Assembly: GCA_041739345.1 (NCBI GenBank)
Contig: JBGSNZ010000024.1
Span: forward strand, 40,345 to 104,344
DNA length: 64,000 nt
Direction: 5' to 3'
Source: DIGJ01 sp041739345
Lineage (GTDB): Bacteria > Bacillota > Clostridia > Lachnospirales > Lachnospiraceae
Shown here: positions 43,543-52,330 of the stretch, one piece after another
How positions within the stretch are numbered: the stretch's first letter is position 1
How the letters are laid out: each line of letters starts with the position of its first letter
The notes under the pieces: generated by a model
What the model was told of the DNA's origin: nothing
Databases searched by the model: none
The model's input: only the letters and a program-made list of their open reading frames with translations
Position numbers and translations under genes: made by a program

Positions 43543-44818
43543 AAACCTAGGTATTAAACTCTTATCCATTCCACTAGCAGCAATAATTTGGATTATTATA
43601 ATTAATATAGACGATCCGATATCGACGAAAGTCATTTCCAACGTCCCTGTTGAAATACTCAATGAGTCCTATATTACGAAATCAGGGCAAGTGTATGATA
43701 TTGTGGAGGGAACCACAGTATCGGTTACAGTAAAAGCAAAGCGTAGTATAAGAGATAAGATTAGAGCATCCGATTTAAGAGTTACTGCTAATTTGGCGGA
43801 AATTACGCAATTTAAACGAGTAGAAATTGTTGCCGAGTGCACGAAGTATACTTCCGATACGGTTGAAGTAACGCCGAAACCGAAGATGCTTACGGTTACT
43901 CTGGAAGATATTGCAACAAAGACCTTGCCAATACAAATTACAACTACTGGCGTGGTTGATTCTGGTTACTATGTTGACAGTGTAAAATCATCTCCAAATA
44001 TGGTAGAGATAAAAGGGGCTGAGTCGACAATAGAAAAAATTACAGAAGCAAGGGTATCGCTTGATGTGAGTGGACATCAAGAGGATTTCAAACAAGATGG
44101 ATTTATTCCAAATGTATATGATGAAAAGGGCAGAGAAGTTGATTCCACACGAATCACATTTAGTCATTCAAATATTACGGTTAAGGCAACCATACTACCA
44201 ACAAAAAAGGTTCCAATTGAAGTGAATACAGAAGGAACATTGGCTTCGGGATACACAATTTCTCGGGTTGAATTTGGACCAGAGCAGGTAGAACTGGCGG
44301 GAGAATCGGATGTACTATCTAAGGTTTATTCTATACCAATTAATGTTAATGTAGATAATATTAATAAAAATATGGAAGTAGATATTGATTTGGCCGAGTA
44401 TCTGCCGAAAAATACGAAGTTGGTAGATGATACCACGAGCATAGCGGTAAGAGTGACATTAGAAAAAGTGGCATCGAAAGACATTACGCTGACAGAAGAT
44501 GCAATAGAGGTACGAAATCTTGATGAAAATTATAAGGCAAGCATTTCAGCACCATACCCGACAGCTTCTGTTATCTCAAATGATAATGGTGATTTGAATA
44601 ATATCACAGCTGCTGATTTGCAAGCATATATTGATGTGGCAGGGTTAACAGCAGGAACTCATAACGTAACAATTGAGTTTGAATCATCAGAAGCGTTTCA
44701 AATTTCGGGGTCTTTCGAGGTTACAGTTGTAATTACGGATGAAACGATTACAGATGACAATCCGGTTGATGAAAGTGATCCAACAGACCCTGATTCGGCG
44801 AATGCTGCTGCACAATAG
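43523..44818 (+). CDS. cdaR: YbbR-domain protein CdaR, regulator of CdaA
   Basis: This 431-residue protein has one N-terminal membrane segment (LLSIPLAAIIWIIIINI, about residues 11-28) and three to four extracytoplasmic YbbR repeats. Recurring motifs are VTVKAK/LTVTLE/VTLEKV strand ends, and SSPNMVEIKG and FGPEQVELAG at the start of repeats. The acidic tail (DDNPVDESDPTDPDSANAAAQ-like, rich in Asp) is unstructured. CdaR binds CdaA through the membrane and tunes c-di-AMP output. The 20-base overlap with cdaA supports coupled translation. The assignment follows from both domain and position. Confidence 0.95.
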   Translation: MKEKLTRNLGIKLLSIPLAAIIWIIIINIDDPISTKVISNVPVEILNESYITKSGQVYDIVEGTTVSVTVKAKRSIRDKIRASDLRVTANLAEITQFKRVEIVAECTKYTSDTVEVTPKPKMLTVTLEDIATKTLPIQITTTGVVDSGYYVDSVKSSPNMVEIKGAESTIEKITEARVSLDVSGHQEDFKQDGFIPNVYDEKGREVDSTRITFSHSNITVKATILPTKKVPIEVNTEGTLASGYTISRVEFGPEQVELAGESDVLSKVYSIPINVNVDNINKNMEVDIDLAEYLPKNTKLVDDTTSIAVRVTLEKVASKDITLTEDAIEVRNLDENYKASISAPYPTASVISNDNGDLNNITAADLQAYIDVAGLTAGTHNVTIEFESSEAFQISGSFEVTVVITDETITDDNPVDESDPTDPDSANAAAQ

Positions 44819-44830
44819 GAGGACAGCGGT

Positions 44831-45097
44831 ATGATTAGTCGAAGAGTAATAGTACAAAATGAAAAAGGAATTCATTTACGAACGGCAGGTAGATTCTGCG
44901 AAGAAGCGTTAAGATTTAAAGCACATGTAGATTTGAAATGTAACAATAAAACATTAAATGGAAAAAGTGTATTAGGAGTTCTTGGCGCTTTGGTTAAATA
45001 TCATGATACGATTGAAATTATTTGCGATGGTATTGATGAGGAAAAAGCGTTGGAACATTTGGTTAATCTTGTTCAAAATAAACTTGGAGAAAAATAG
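44831..45097 (+). CDS. HPr-family phosphocarrier protein
   Basis: This 88-residue protein has the HPr length and fold pattern. The phosphorylated His15 (GIHLRTAGRF) and regulatory Ser46 (LNGKSVLGVLGAL) are at the standard positions. The usual HARPA motif around His15 is changed to HLRTA, with Leu for Ala16 and Thr for Pro18; Arg17 is kept. It is encoded 12 bases after cdaR, not beside ptsI, with AGGAGG upstream. It may be a PTS carrier, a regulatory HPr paralogue serving HPr kinase and CcpA, or a specialised form; Crh is less likely because Crh lacks His15. Confidence 0.88.
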   Translation: MISRRVIVQNEKGIHLRTAGRFCEEALRFKAHVDLKCNNKTLNGKSVLGVLGALVKYHDTIEIICDGIDEEKALEHLVNLVQNKLGEK

Positions 45098-45098
45098 A

Positions 45099-45127
45099 TT
45101 GACAGAATTATAGTTTGACATTATAAT
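45099..45127 (+). promoter_or_regulatory. Consensus promoter for the leuA T-box transcript
   Basis: TTGACA (45099-45104), a 17-base spacer and TATAAT (45122-45127) form a perfect sigma-A promoter just after the HPr-like gene. Confidence 0.95.
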
Positions 45128-45132
45128 GAGTA

Positions 45133-45421
45133 AAACTAATAACAATTTAATGCGTTGATGAGGAATAGTAAATTTTTTGGAGTATCCAGAGAGCTGTCGG
45201 ATGGTGTGAGGCAGTTACAAAATAAAATTGAACTCGCCTTTGAGCAGCACTAGTGAAAGTAAAGTAGGTAGTGCCGGAACCTAACCGTTATCATATAGGA
45301 GGATATAAGGCAGTGATGCCCGTATCTAATGAGTGCGTACTTAGTGTACGAAAAAGAGTGGTACCGCGTAGGATTTTAACCTTCGTCTCTTTCGAATAGG
45401 AAAGAGATGAGGGTTTTTTTG
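45133..45421 (+). promoter_or_regulatory. T-box riboswitch, leucine specifier, controlling leuA
   Basis: This tRNA-sensing leader of about 290 bases has a stem I region starting near GATGAGGAATAGTA (45157), a GAACTCGCCTTTGAGC segment whose CTC (45233-45235) is the likely leucine specifier, and the T-box core AGAGTGGTACCGCG (45355-45368). The competing terminator is ACCTTCGTCTCTTT with AAAGAGATGAGGGT followed by seven or more T residues (about 45379-45421). Uncharged tRNA-Leu should pair with CTC and the T-box and prevent termination, so that leuA is expressed when leucine is scarce. The specifier and the downstream enzyme agree. Confidence 0.95.
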
Positions 45422-45476
45422 TTTATCAAATTCCTTGCAAATTACAAACAATGCAAATTTAAAGGAGGATGTGTAT

Positions 45477-47141
45477 ATGCTTAATTATCAAAGATATAAA
45501 AGAAACCCAGTAGTCAAACTTTTGGATCGACAATGGCCAAGTAATGAGATTAAAAAAGCTCCAATTTGGTGTAGTGTTGACTTACGTGATGGAAATCAGG
45601 CATTAATCGAGCCAATGGTAGTAGAAGAAAAGATTGAGTTTTTCAATATGCTGGTTAAATTAGGTTTTAAGGAAATTGAAGTTGGTTTTCCTTCTGCTTC
45701 TCAAATTGAATATGATTTCTTAAGACAGTTAGTGGAACGAAAATTAATTCCAGATGATGTAATTGTACAAGTGCTTGTTCAATGCAGAGAACACTTAATC
45801 GACAGAACTTTTGAAGCATTGGAAGGTATTAAGACTGCTATCGTACACATCTATAATTCTACTTCTACGTTACAAAGAGATGTAGTGTTTAATAAAAGCA
45901 AAGAAGAAATTAAAGAAATTGCAATCGAAGGTACAAAAATTGTAAAAGAATATGCAAAAGAGTTTCCAGGTAAAATAATATTAGAATATTCTCCAGAAAG
46001 CTTTACGGGAACAGAGCTTGATTATGCGCTGGAAGTATGTGAAGAGGTATTGAGTCAATGGGGAGCAAGTAAAGAGAATAAGGTAATTCTTAATCTGCCA
46101 TCAACGGTTGAAATGAATACTCCAAATGTTTATGCAGATCAAATTGAATGGATTCATAAAAACTTGAAAAACAGGGAATCAGTAATAATAAGTGTTCATC
46201 CGCATAATGATAGAGGCTGTGCGGTTGCGTCAGCAGAACTTGCTATGCTTGCAGGTTGTGACCGAGTTGAGGGAACGATATTTGGAAATGGAGAACGAAC
46301 CGGAAATGTTGATGTATTAAATATTGCATATAACATGTTTTCACAGGGAATTAATCCAAATTTAGATATAGAAAATATAAGCGAAATTATTGATGTGTAC
46401 GAAAGATGTAATAAAATGCAAGTACACCCAAGACATCCATACGCGGGAAAGCTTGTATTTACTGCATTCTCTGGATCACACCAAGATGCAATCAACAAAG
46501 GAATTCAAGTAATGCAAAGTAGAAACCAGGATTGGTGGGAAGTGCCGTATCTACCAATTGATCCAGCAGATGTTGGAAGGCAATATGAACCAATTGTGCG
46601 AATTAACAGTCAATCTGGTAAAGGTGGTGTTGCCTTTATTATGGATACTTGCTACGGATTTAAGCTTCCAAAAGGTATGCACAAAGAATTTGCAGATATT
46701 ATTCAAAAGATTTCAGAGAAACAGGGAGAAGTTGCACCTGAACAGATTATGGAGGAATTTGATAAAAACTATCTGGAGGCCAAAGAACCACTTCACTTCA
46801 AACGAGGTAGTATCAGTGATCTTTCCGATGGAGATGAAAATGAAAACACACAGGTTCAAATTACGTTCACAAATGCCGGCATAGAACAGCAGTTTGAAGC
46901 AACAGGTAACGGACCGATTGATGCAGTTCAACGAGGTCTGCAAGAAGCTACTGGCCGTCATGTTAAAGTACTTGATTATTCAGAACATGCACTTCGCTCT
47001 GGCTCCAATGCACAGGCTGCGGCTTATATTCATATGCTTGATATGGATACAAACAAAGTGGTTTACGGTGTTGGTGTAAGCTCAAATATTACAAGAGCAT
47101 CCGTGCGTGCAATCTTTAGTGCTATGAATCGCTTAGGCTAA
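45477..47141 (+). CDS. leuA: 2-Isopropylmalate synthase (type 2, long form)
   Basis: LeuA condenses acetyl-CoA with 2-oxoisovalerate in the first committed step of leucine synthesis. The 554-residue protein has the TIM-barrel signature WCSVDLRDGNQALIEPM, EVGFPSASQIEYDF, the metal-binding HPHNDRGCAVAS, and a C-terminal regulatory domain with GNGPIDAVQRGL and a leucine-binding ending. The opening RYKRNPVVKLLDRQWPS marks the long type 2 form. The start is ATG 45477, 8 bases after AGGAGG; the in-frame ATG at 45435 lies close to the T-box terminator and lacks a site. Expression is under the leucine T-box upstream. Confidence 0.96.
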   Translation: MLNYQRYKRNPVVKLLDRQWPSNEIKKAPIWCSVDLRDGNQALIEPMVVEEKIEFFNMLVKLGFKEIEVGFPSASQIEYDFLRQLVERKLIPDDVIVQVLVQCREHLIDRTFEALEGIKTAIVHIYNSTSTLQRDVVFNKSKEEIKEIAIEGTKIVKEYAKEFPGKIILEYSPESFTGTELDYALEVCEEVLSQWGASKENKVILNLPSTVEMNTPNVYADQIEWIHKNLKNRESVIISVHPHNDRGCAVASAELAMLAGCDRVEGTIFGNGERTGNVDVLNIAYNMFSQGINPNLDIENISEIIDVYERCNKMQVHPRHPYAGKLVFTAFSGSHQDAINKGIQVMQSRNQDWWEVPYLPIDPADVGRQYEPIVRINSQSGKGGVAFIMDTCYGFKLPKGMHKEFADIIQKISEKQGEVAPEQIMEEFDKNYLEAKEPLHFKRGSISDLSDGDENENTQVQITFTNAGIEQQFEATGNGPIDAVQRGLQEATGRHVKVLDYSEHALRSGSNAQAAAYIHMLDMDTNKVVYGVGVSSNITRASVRAIFSAMNRLG

Positions 47142-47146
47142 TTGCA

Positions 47147-47175
47147 TTGACTTTTGAAACAAGAGTGCTTATAAT
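47147..47175 (+). promoter_or_regulatory. Sigma-A promoter for the cell-wall polymer cluster
   Basis: TTGACT (47147-47152) and TATAAT (47170-47175) are spaced by 17 bases, starting only 6 bases after the leuA stop and 30 bases before the next start codon. Confidence 0.9.
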
Positions 47176-47204
47176 TATCGTATAAAGTTACCGGAGGTAC
47201 AAGA

Positions 47205-48644
47205 ATGAAAAACATATTAATAAGAGCAGGAATATCACCACTTGATAATTTCAATGCTTGCTATATGTTGAATCATAATTCAATTGGCGATAATGTGGGT
47301 AATTTAATTTACGCATATAGTATATATAAAACCTTGATGACAGATTCGGTAGATAAAATCACTCCAAATTATTACAAATCCCTTCAAGGAAAAGCAGAAG
47401 AGATTAATGAGAAGTATGATGCTTTTATTATTCCTTTGGCAGATGCTTTTCGCGCTGACTTTATGCCTGAAATGAGAAAAATGACTGCGCTTGTTAAAGC
47501 GTTAAAGATCCCTTGTATAATCGTTGGAGTTGGACTTCGTGCTCCATTTGAACCAGGGCAGGCCGTGACGTATCCATTTGATGAGGATATCAAAGAATTT
47601 ATTAAAGCAGTTCTTGAAAAATCATCTATTGTTGGAGTGCGTGGGGAATATACCGCAGATTATTTAAAAAGACTTGGATTTCGAGAAGAAATTGATCATA
47701 CAGTAATTGGATGTCCTTCTATGTATACAAATGGACCCAATATGAATATTCGAGATGTAAATCTAACAAAGGATTCCATAATTTCTATGAATTCAAATGT
47801 ACTATCGCCAGATAATGTGCATGAATTTGCAAAGAAATGTGAAACACAGTTTCCGAACCATTACTTTCTGCCACAACGTTTGCAGGAGATGCGTTTGTTA
47901 TATACTGGAATGCCGTATTTTCATAAACAGGGAGGCTTATATCCTACAAAAATTACAGATGAGATTTATGCGAAGGATCGGGTGAAATTCTTCCTTAATG
48001 CACCGAGTTGGATGGACTTTTTAAGTACAGTTGATTTAAGTATTGGCGGAAGATTACATGGAAATATTGTAGCGACAGTTTCTGGCTGCCCTAGTATATT
48101 AATCCCACATGATGCACGTATGCGTGAACTTACCGAATATCATCATCTGGCACATGTCTTTGCAAAGGATATAAATGAAAATACCGACCTTTTAGAACTT
48201 GCTTCAAAGCTTGATTTTAGCGAAGTTACAAAACATCATAAAAAGAATTTTGATCATTATATTGATTTTCTTGATAAGAATGGCCTGGATCATATTTATA
48301 AAAATGGTAACATTCCAGACGAAGCACCATTAGAACGAAAATTAAAAGAAATTCAATTGCAACCACCAATTTCTTCTGTACGTAATTGTTCATTTGATGA
48401 AATGGCGGAACGACTTTATGAAGTTAGTATTCCGATTGATAAAAAGATTGATAGTATTAAATCAGAAAATGTAAAACTAAAAGCTAAAATTAAAAACTTG
48501 GAGCGTGAAACCACAAGCTTAAATAGTGAAAATAAAAAGTTGGACAATGAAAAAAATAAAGCGGAAGATAAGTTACAAAATTCTGGCTTTACAGGTATTA
48601 TAAAACGGGTTGCGAAGAAGACTAAAAAGATTTTAAATGTATAA
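47205..48644 (+). CDS. Polysaccharide pyruvyl transferase family protein
   Basis: This 479-residue protein has the polysaccharide pyruvyl transferase fold: an N-terminal part with NSIGDNVGNLIYAYSIYK, a central IIVGVGLRAPFEP and VGVRGEYTADYLKRLG, and the conserved SIGGRLHGNIVATVSGCPSI. A Lys/Glu-rich coiled coil (about 405-460) is attached at the end. Members transfer a pyruvyl ketal to cell-wall or capsule sugars; CsaB-type enzymes create the ligand for SLH domains. The protein is longer than CsaB, so equivalence is not shown. GGAGG precedes the ATG and a consensus promoter lies just upstream. It heads the teichoic-acid-like cluster. Confidence 0.82.
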   Translation: MKNILIRAGISPLDNFNACYMLNHNSIGDNVGNLIYAYSIYKTLMTDSVDKITPNYYKSLQGKAEEINEKYDAFIIPLADAFRADFMPEMRKMTALVKALKIPCIIVGVGLRAPFEPGQAVTYPFDEDIKEFIKAVLEKSSIVGVRGEYTADYLKRLGFREEIDHTVIGCPSMYTNGPNMNIRDVNLTKDSIISMNSNVLSPDNVHEFAKKCETQFPNHYFLPQRLQEMRLLYTGMPYFHKQGGLYPTKITDEIYAKDRVKFFLNAPSWMDFLSTVDLSIGGRLHGNIVATVSGCPSILIPHDARMRELTEYHHLAHVFAKDINENTDLLELASKLDFSEVTKHHKKNFDHYIDFLDKNGLDHIYKNGNIPDEAPLERKLKEIQLQPPISSVRNCSFDEMAERLYEVSIPIDKKIDSIKSENVKLKAKIKNLERETTSLNSENKKLDNEKNKAEDKLQNSGFTGIIKRVAKKTKKILNV

Positions 48645-48648
48645 TTAT

Positions 48649-48707
48649 TTCCTCCAATTGGCAAATTTTCCATAACAAAATGGAATTGATTTTGCTCATT
48701 GGGGGAA
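48649..48707 (+). repeat. Long imperfect stem-loop between the first two cluster genes
   Basis: TTCCTCCAAT...GGCAAA (48649-48664) pairs with TTTGCTCATTGGGGGAA (48691-48707) with an inner small stem. There is no T run, so it is more likely a processing or stability element than a terminator. Confidence 0.45.
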
Positions 48708-48748
48708 TGTTTATGTAAAATGAGAACCATGTATAAAGGAGAAAAAAG

Positions 48749-50530
48749 TTGGATAACTATAGCTTGAAAATATTAGAGTTGAGTCGCGAATCGAATATAC
48801 TCAACATTGGAGTAAGAGTAAAATGCCCTTATAATCCAGCGGTAAAAGAACCAAAACTTGCAATTGTTTTTGATAATGGAACACAAACAAGAAGGCTTCC
48901 GGTGTTACTACAAGCTTATTTCCCGGCAGAGGATTTAACCCTTTGTACAATATTTGCGAAATACAATTATAATTTAGCGTATCTGTTTTTTGAAACACCT
49001 GTAAACAAGAAAATAGATTTCTGGTTTGAATTCTCTTATGGTGACATTATCATGGATAAGATGAAATTTATAATAAGTAGTGATGTAAAACTAGAAAATG
49101 ATGATAAATATGAAGTGACTTATTCAAAGAAAAAAGATATCGTAACGTATCGTTTAATTGATGATGTTGAAAAGGAACGTAAAATCTCTGTGCTAACGGA
49201 TATTATACAAAGCTTTTTTGGAGATATTTGGACTATAGTACTTGTTATTCTTTGCATTCCGCTGATACCTTTCTTCCTATTAGAAAGTTTTCTTGCAGTA
49301 TTAGGTTGTGTCAAGGGCATGCCCAAGAACAAAAAGCGAGGATTGCTTCGAATTATTAATCATGTAAGACTTAGAATCAATCGTTTTACACGAAAGGGAT
49401 TCGGAATCACTGATAGTAAAGAAAAAGTAGTAAGAATTGCTTATAAATTAGCTTGTATGTTAAAAATAAAAGAAAACAGAATTTGTTTTATTTCGAATCG
49501 CCGTAATGACATGTCCGGTAACTTTGAATTTGTATATAATGTATTAAAAAAGGATGAGTCCATTGACATGAGATTTATCTTAGATGATAGATATATTATT
49601 CGTATGAGTTATAGAAATGCATTTCGCTATGGATTTTATTGTGCAACTTCAAAAGTCATTTTAGTAGATGATTATGCAGGCCTTCTTTATAAGATACCTA
49701 GAAGACCAGGAACTACAATGATGCAGTTATGGCACGCTTGTGGCGCTTTTAAAACATTTGGATATAGCCGTATGGGTAAACCCGGTGGACAGACACAATC
49801 AAGTCCGGCACATCGTAACTACGATTATTGTATTGTGAGTTCTAAGGAAATTTCAAAGTTTTATGCAGAAGGATTTGGTATTTCGCTTGAAAAGTCGATA
49901 GCTACAGGTATTCCTAGAACGGATATTTTCTTTGATGCAGACTATAAAAAGAAAGCACAAGATGAATTTTATGCACAGTATCCACAGCTTAAAGATAAAA
50001 AGATCATGTTATTTGCACCAACGTTTCGTGGAAATGGTAAAATAACTGGGTTCTATCCAGTTGAAAAATTTGATGTTGCAAAAATGTATGAAGAACTTGG
50101 TGGAGAATATGCAATTTTAATTAAGCATCATCCATTTGTTCAAGATAGAAACGTGATTCCGGAAGAATATAAAGATTTTATTATAGATATGTCTAGTAAT
50201 GCAGAACTAAATGATTTATTATTTATAACAGACCTATTAATCTCTGATTACTCCTCAGTTATTTTTGAAGCTGCATTGCTTGATATCCCGATGCTTTTCT
50301 ATGCATACGATTTGCAACGTTATATTGCAACAAGAGGTTTTTATTATGAATATGAAGATTTTGTTCCAGGCAAAATTGTATCAAGCTTTTCTCAAGCAGT
50401 CACTGCAATTAAAAACAATGACTTTGAAGTAGAAAAGATTAAGAACTTTAAAACCCGTTTCTTTGATGATTTGGATGGTAAATCATCACAAAGAACCGCA
50501 GATTTAATTAAATGTGCATTACGAAGTTAA
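48749..50530 (+). CDS. CDP-glycerol glycerophosphotransferase family protein (TagF-like), membrane-anchored
   Basis: This 593-residue protein carries a C-terminal glycerophosphotransferase domain (about 270-593, with MQLWHACGAFKTFGYSR, GIPRTDIFFD, FAPTFRGNG, IKHHPFVQ and LISDYSSVIFEAAL), which polymerises or primes poly-glycerol or ribitol phosphate. The N-terminal 150 residues are a beta-rich domain that I cannot name. A hydrophobic region (about 158-190) suggests membrane insertion, which is unusual because TagF enzymes are usually peripheral. The start is TTG 48749 after AAAGGAG with a 7-base gap. It belongs to the same cluster as tarI, tarJ and tagGH. Confidence 0.88.
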   Translation: MDNYSLKILELSRESNILNIGVRVKCPYNPAVKEPKLAIVFDNGTQTRRLPVLLQAYFPAEDLTLCTIFAKYNYNLAYLFFETPVNKKIDFWFEFSYGDIIMDKMKFIISSDVKLENDDKYEVTYSKKKDIVTYRLIDDVEKERKISVLTDIIQSFFGDIWTIVLVILCIPLIPFFLLESFLAVLGCVKGMPKNKKRGLLRIINHVRLRINRFTRKGFGITDSKEKVVRIAYKLACMLKIKENRICFISNRRNDMSGNFEFVYNVLKKDESIDMRFILDDRYIIRMSYRNAFRYGFYCATSKVILVDDYAGLLYKIPRRPGTTMMQLWHACGAFKTFGYSRMGKPGGQTQSSPAHRNYDYCIVSSKEISKFYAEGFGISLEKSIATGIPRTDIFFDADYKKKAQDEFYAQYPQLKDKKIMLFAPTFRGNGKITGFYPVEKFDVAKMYEELGGEYAILIKHHPFVQDRNVIPEEYKDFIIDMSSNAELNDLLFITDLLISDYSSVIFEAALLDIPMLFYAYDLQRYIATRGFYYEYEDFVPGKIVSSFSQAVTAIKNNDFEVEKIKNFKTRFFDDLDGKSSQRTADLIKCALRS

Positions 50531-50535
50531 ATATT

Positions 50536-50564
50536 TAGAGTCGCTTAAGCGGCAGATAGGAGCA
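50536..50564 (+). repeat. Small hairpin next to the ribosome site of tarI (copy 1)
   Basis: GAGTCGCTTAAGCGGCAGAT leads into AGGAGCA. The palindrome CGCTTAAGCG sits just before the ribosome site. A near copy lies before tagD at 53934. Confidence 0.6.
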
Positions 50565-50567
50565 TAT

Positions 50568-51275
50568 ATGAATTTTGGTGTTATTTTAGCAGGTGGAATT
50601 GGAAGCAGAATGGGTAATGTAGAAAAACCAAAACAGTACTTAACGGTTGGAGATAAACCTATTATTATTCATACGTTGGAAAAATTTTATGTAAACAGTA
50701 ATTTCGAAAAGATATTAGTTCTTTGCCCTGGGCAATGGGTAGGACATACAAAGGATCTTGTTAAAAAATATTTAAATGACGAAAAAAGAGTTGTCGTAAT
50801 TCAAGGTGGGGAAACTAGAAATGAAACCATTATGAATTCCATTCGTTATATTGAAGAAAATTATGGTTTGCAAGACGATACAATCATAGTAACTCATGAT
50901 TCGGTACGCCCATTTGTTACACATCGTATTATTGAAGACAATATTCGATATGCAAAGGAATTTGGCGCTTGTGATACTGTAATTACAGCAACCGATACAA
51001 TCGTACAAAGTGAGGACGGTCAGATCATTAGCTCCATTCCAGAAAGAAGTAAAATGTATCAAGGGCAGACGCCGCAATCCTTTAATGCAAAAGAACTAAA
51101 AGATTTGTATTTATCCCTTTCGGAAGAAGAAAAGGAAATTCTAACCGATGCGGCAAAAATATTTGTTATCAAAGGAAAGTCGGTGCATTTGGTGGAAGGT
51201 GAAGTATTTAATATTAAAATAACCTATCCATATGATCTTAGAGTAGCAGAAACTCTAATAAAAGGAGAACAGTAA
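50568..51275 (+). CDS. tarI: D-ribitol-5-phosphate cytidylyltransferase-like (TarI/IspD family)
   Basis: This 235-residue nucleotidyltransferase has the N-terminal LAGGIGSRMG, KPKQYL, a central THDSVRPFVT, and KMYQGQTPQSFN, all typical of the IspD/TarI family. TarI makes CDP-ribitol from CTP and ribitol 5-phosphate. The function is assigned by the next gene, tarJ, and by the wall-polymer cluster; a separate IspD with its own motifs lies at 62551. The start is ATG 50568 after ATAGGAGC; the in-frame ATG at 50514 would overlap the upstream gene and lacks a site. A small hairpin directly precedes the ribosome site. Confidence 0.88.
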   Translation: MNFGVILAGGIGSRMGNVEKPKQYLTVGDKPIIIHTLEKFYVNSNFEKILVLCPGQWVGHTKDLVKKYLNDEKRVVVIQGGETRNETIMNSIRYIEENYGLQDDTIIVTHDSVRPFVTHRIIEDNIRYAKEFGACDTVITATDTIVQSEDGQIISSIPERSKMYQGQTPQSFNAKELKDLYLSLSEEEKEILTDAAKIFVIKGKSVHLVEGEVFNIKITYPYDLRVAETLIKGEQ

Positions 51276-51276
51276 A

Positions 51277-52302
51277 ATGCTAAATACGGTTTATCGCTTA
51301 GTAGCACCCAGAAAATTTGAAGTAGCATTTAACAATATAGATTTATTGGGCGAAGATGTAATTGTGCGCCCAACGCATCTATCTATTTGCCATGCAGATC
51401 AGCGATATTATCAAGGAACCAGACCTGCTGAAATTTTAGCACAAAAACTACCAATGGCATTGATTCATGAAGGAGTTGGTGAGGTTGTTTTTGATGCAAA
51501 AGGAGAATTTAAACCAGGCGATGTGGTTGTTATGATTCCAAACACACCAACTGAGAGTGATGATGTTATTGCAGAAAATTATTTAAGAAGTAGTAAGTTT
51601 AGAGCAAGTGGATTTGATGGATATATGCAAGATCAAGTTGCTATGGAAAGAGACCGTTTAGTTCGATTGCCGGATGGAGTTGATAAAACAGTAGCCGCCT
51701 TTACTGAGATAGTTTCAGTAAGTGTACATGCTTTAAGACGCTTTGATACCATTGCCCATCAAAGAAGAGAAGTTGTAGGTATTTGGGGAGATGGAAATTT
51801 GGGTTATATTACTGCTGTTTTTTTCAAAGCAATGTTTCCTAATACAAAGCTTTGTATTTTTGGGGTAGATCGTGAAAAATTAGCTGGATTTACCTTTGCA
51901 GACGAGACCTTTGCAGTACAAAATATTCCGGCAGATTTGAAAGTAGACCATGCAATTGAATGCGTTGGTGGAGATGCCTCTCAAAAAGCAATCGATCAGA
52001 TCATTGACCATATTAATCCAGAGGGATGTATTTCAATCCTTGGAGTTTCCGAGTATCCTGTTCCGATTAATACACGTATGGTTCTTGAAAAGGGGCTTCG
52101 CATTTATGGAAGTAGCCGTAGTGGAAGAGTAGATTTCCAAAAGACAGTTGACATGTATGAAGAGAATCCTCAGATCTTAAACTATTTAAGTAATCTTGTT
52201 GGTGCAAAAATAGAAATAAAATCCATTGCGGATATGAAGACAGCATTTGAAATGGATATTCAGAAAAATCTCGGAAAAACCATTATGATATGGAATAAGT
52301 AG
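51277..52302 (+). CDS. tarJ: Ribulose-5-phosphate reductase TarJ (zinc alcohol dehydrogenase family)
   Basis: TarJ reduces ribulose 5-phosphate to ribitol 5-phosphate with NADPH, giving the substrate for TarI. The 341-residue protein opens with a family-typical YRLVAPRKFEV, has the zinc-site ICHADQRYY, ALIHEGVGEV, and the nucleotide-binding strand VVGIWGDGNLGYIT. It begins 1 base after the tarI stop with AAAGGAG upstream, so the pair is tightly coupled. The tarI-tarJ order is the usual one in Gram-positive ribitol-phosphate clusters. Assignment is good, although only the context separates it from other medium-chain dehydrogenases. Confidence 0.9.
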   Translation: MLNTVYRLVAPRKFEVAFNNIDLLGEDVIVRPTHLSICHADQRYYQGTRPAEILAQKLPMALIHEGVGEVVFDAKGEFKPGDVVVMIPNTPTESDDVIAENYLRSSKFRASGFDGYMQDQVAMERDRLVRLPDGVDKTVAAFTEIVSVSVHALRRFDTIAHQRREVVGIWGDGNLGYITAVFFKAMFPNTKLCIFGVDREKLAGFTFADETFAVQNIPADLKVDHAIECVGGDASQKAIDQIIDHINPEGCISILGVSEYPVPINTRMVLEKGLRIYGSSRSGRVDFQKTVDMYEENPQILNYLSNLVGAKIEIKSIADMKTAFEMDIQKNLGKTIMIWNK

Positions 52303-52330
52303 AGTTGGTGAAACAGGAGACAAACGAAAA

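Noticed and set aside
50568..51275. Calling this gene ispD
   Set aside because: A better ispD lies at 62551, and tarJ directly follows this one, so TarI is the more likely role.
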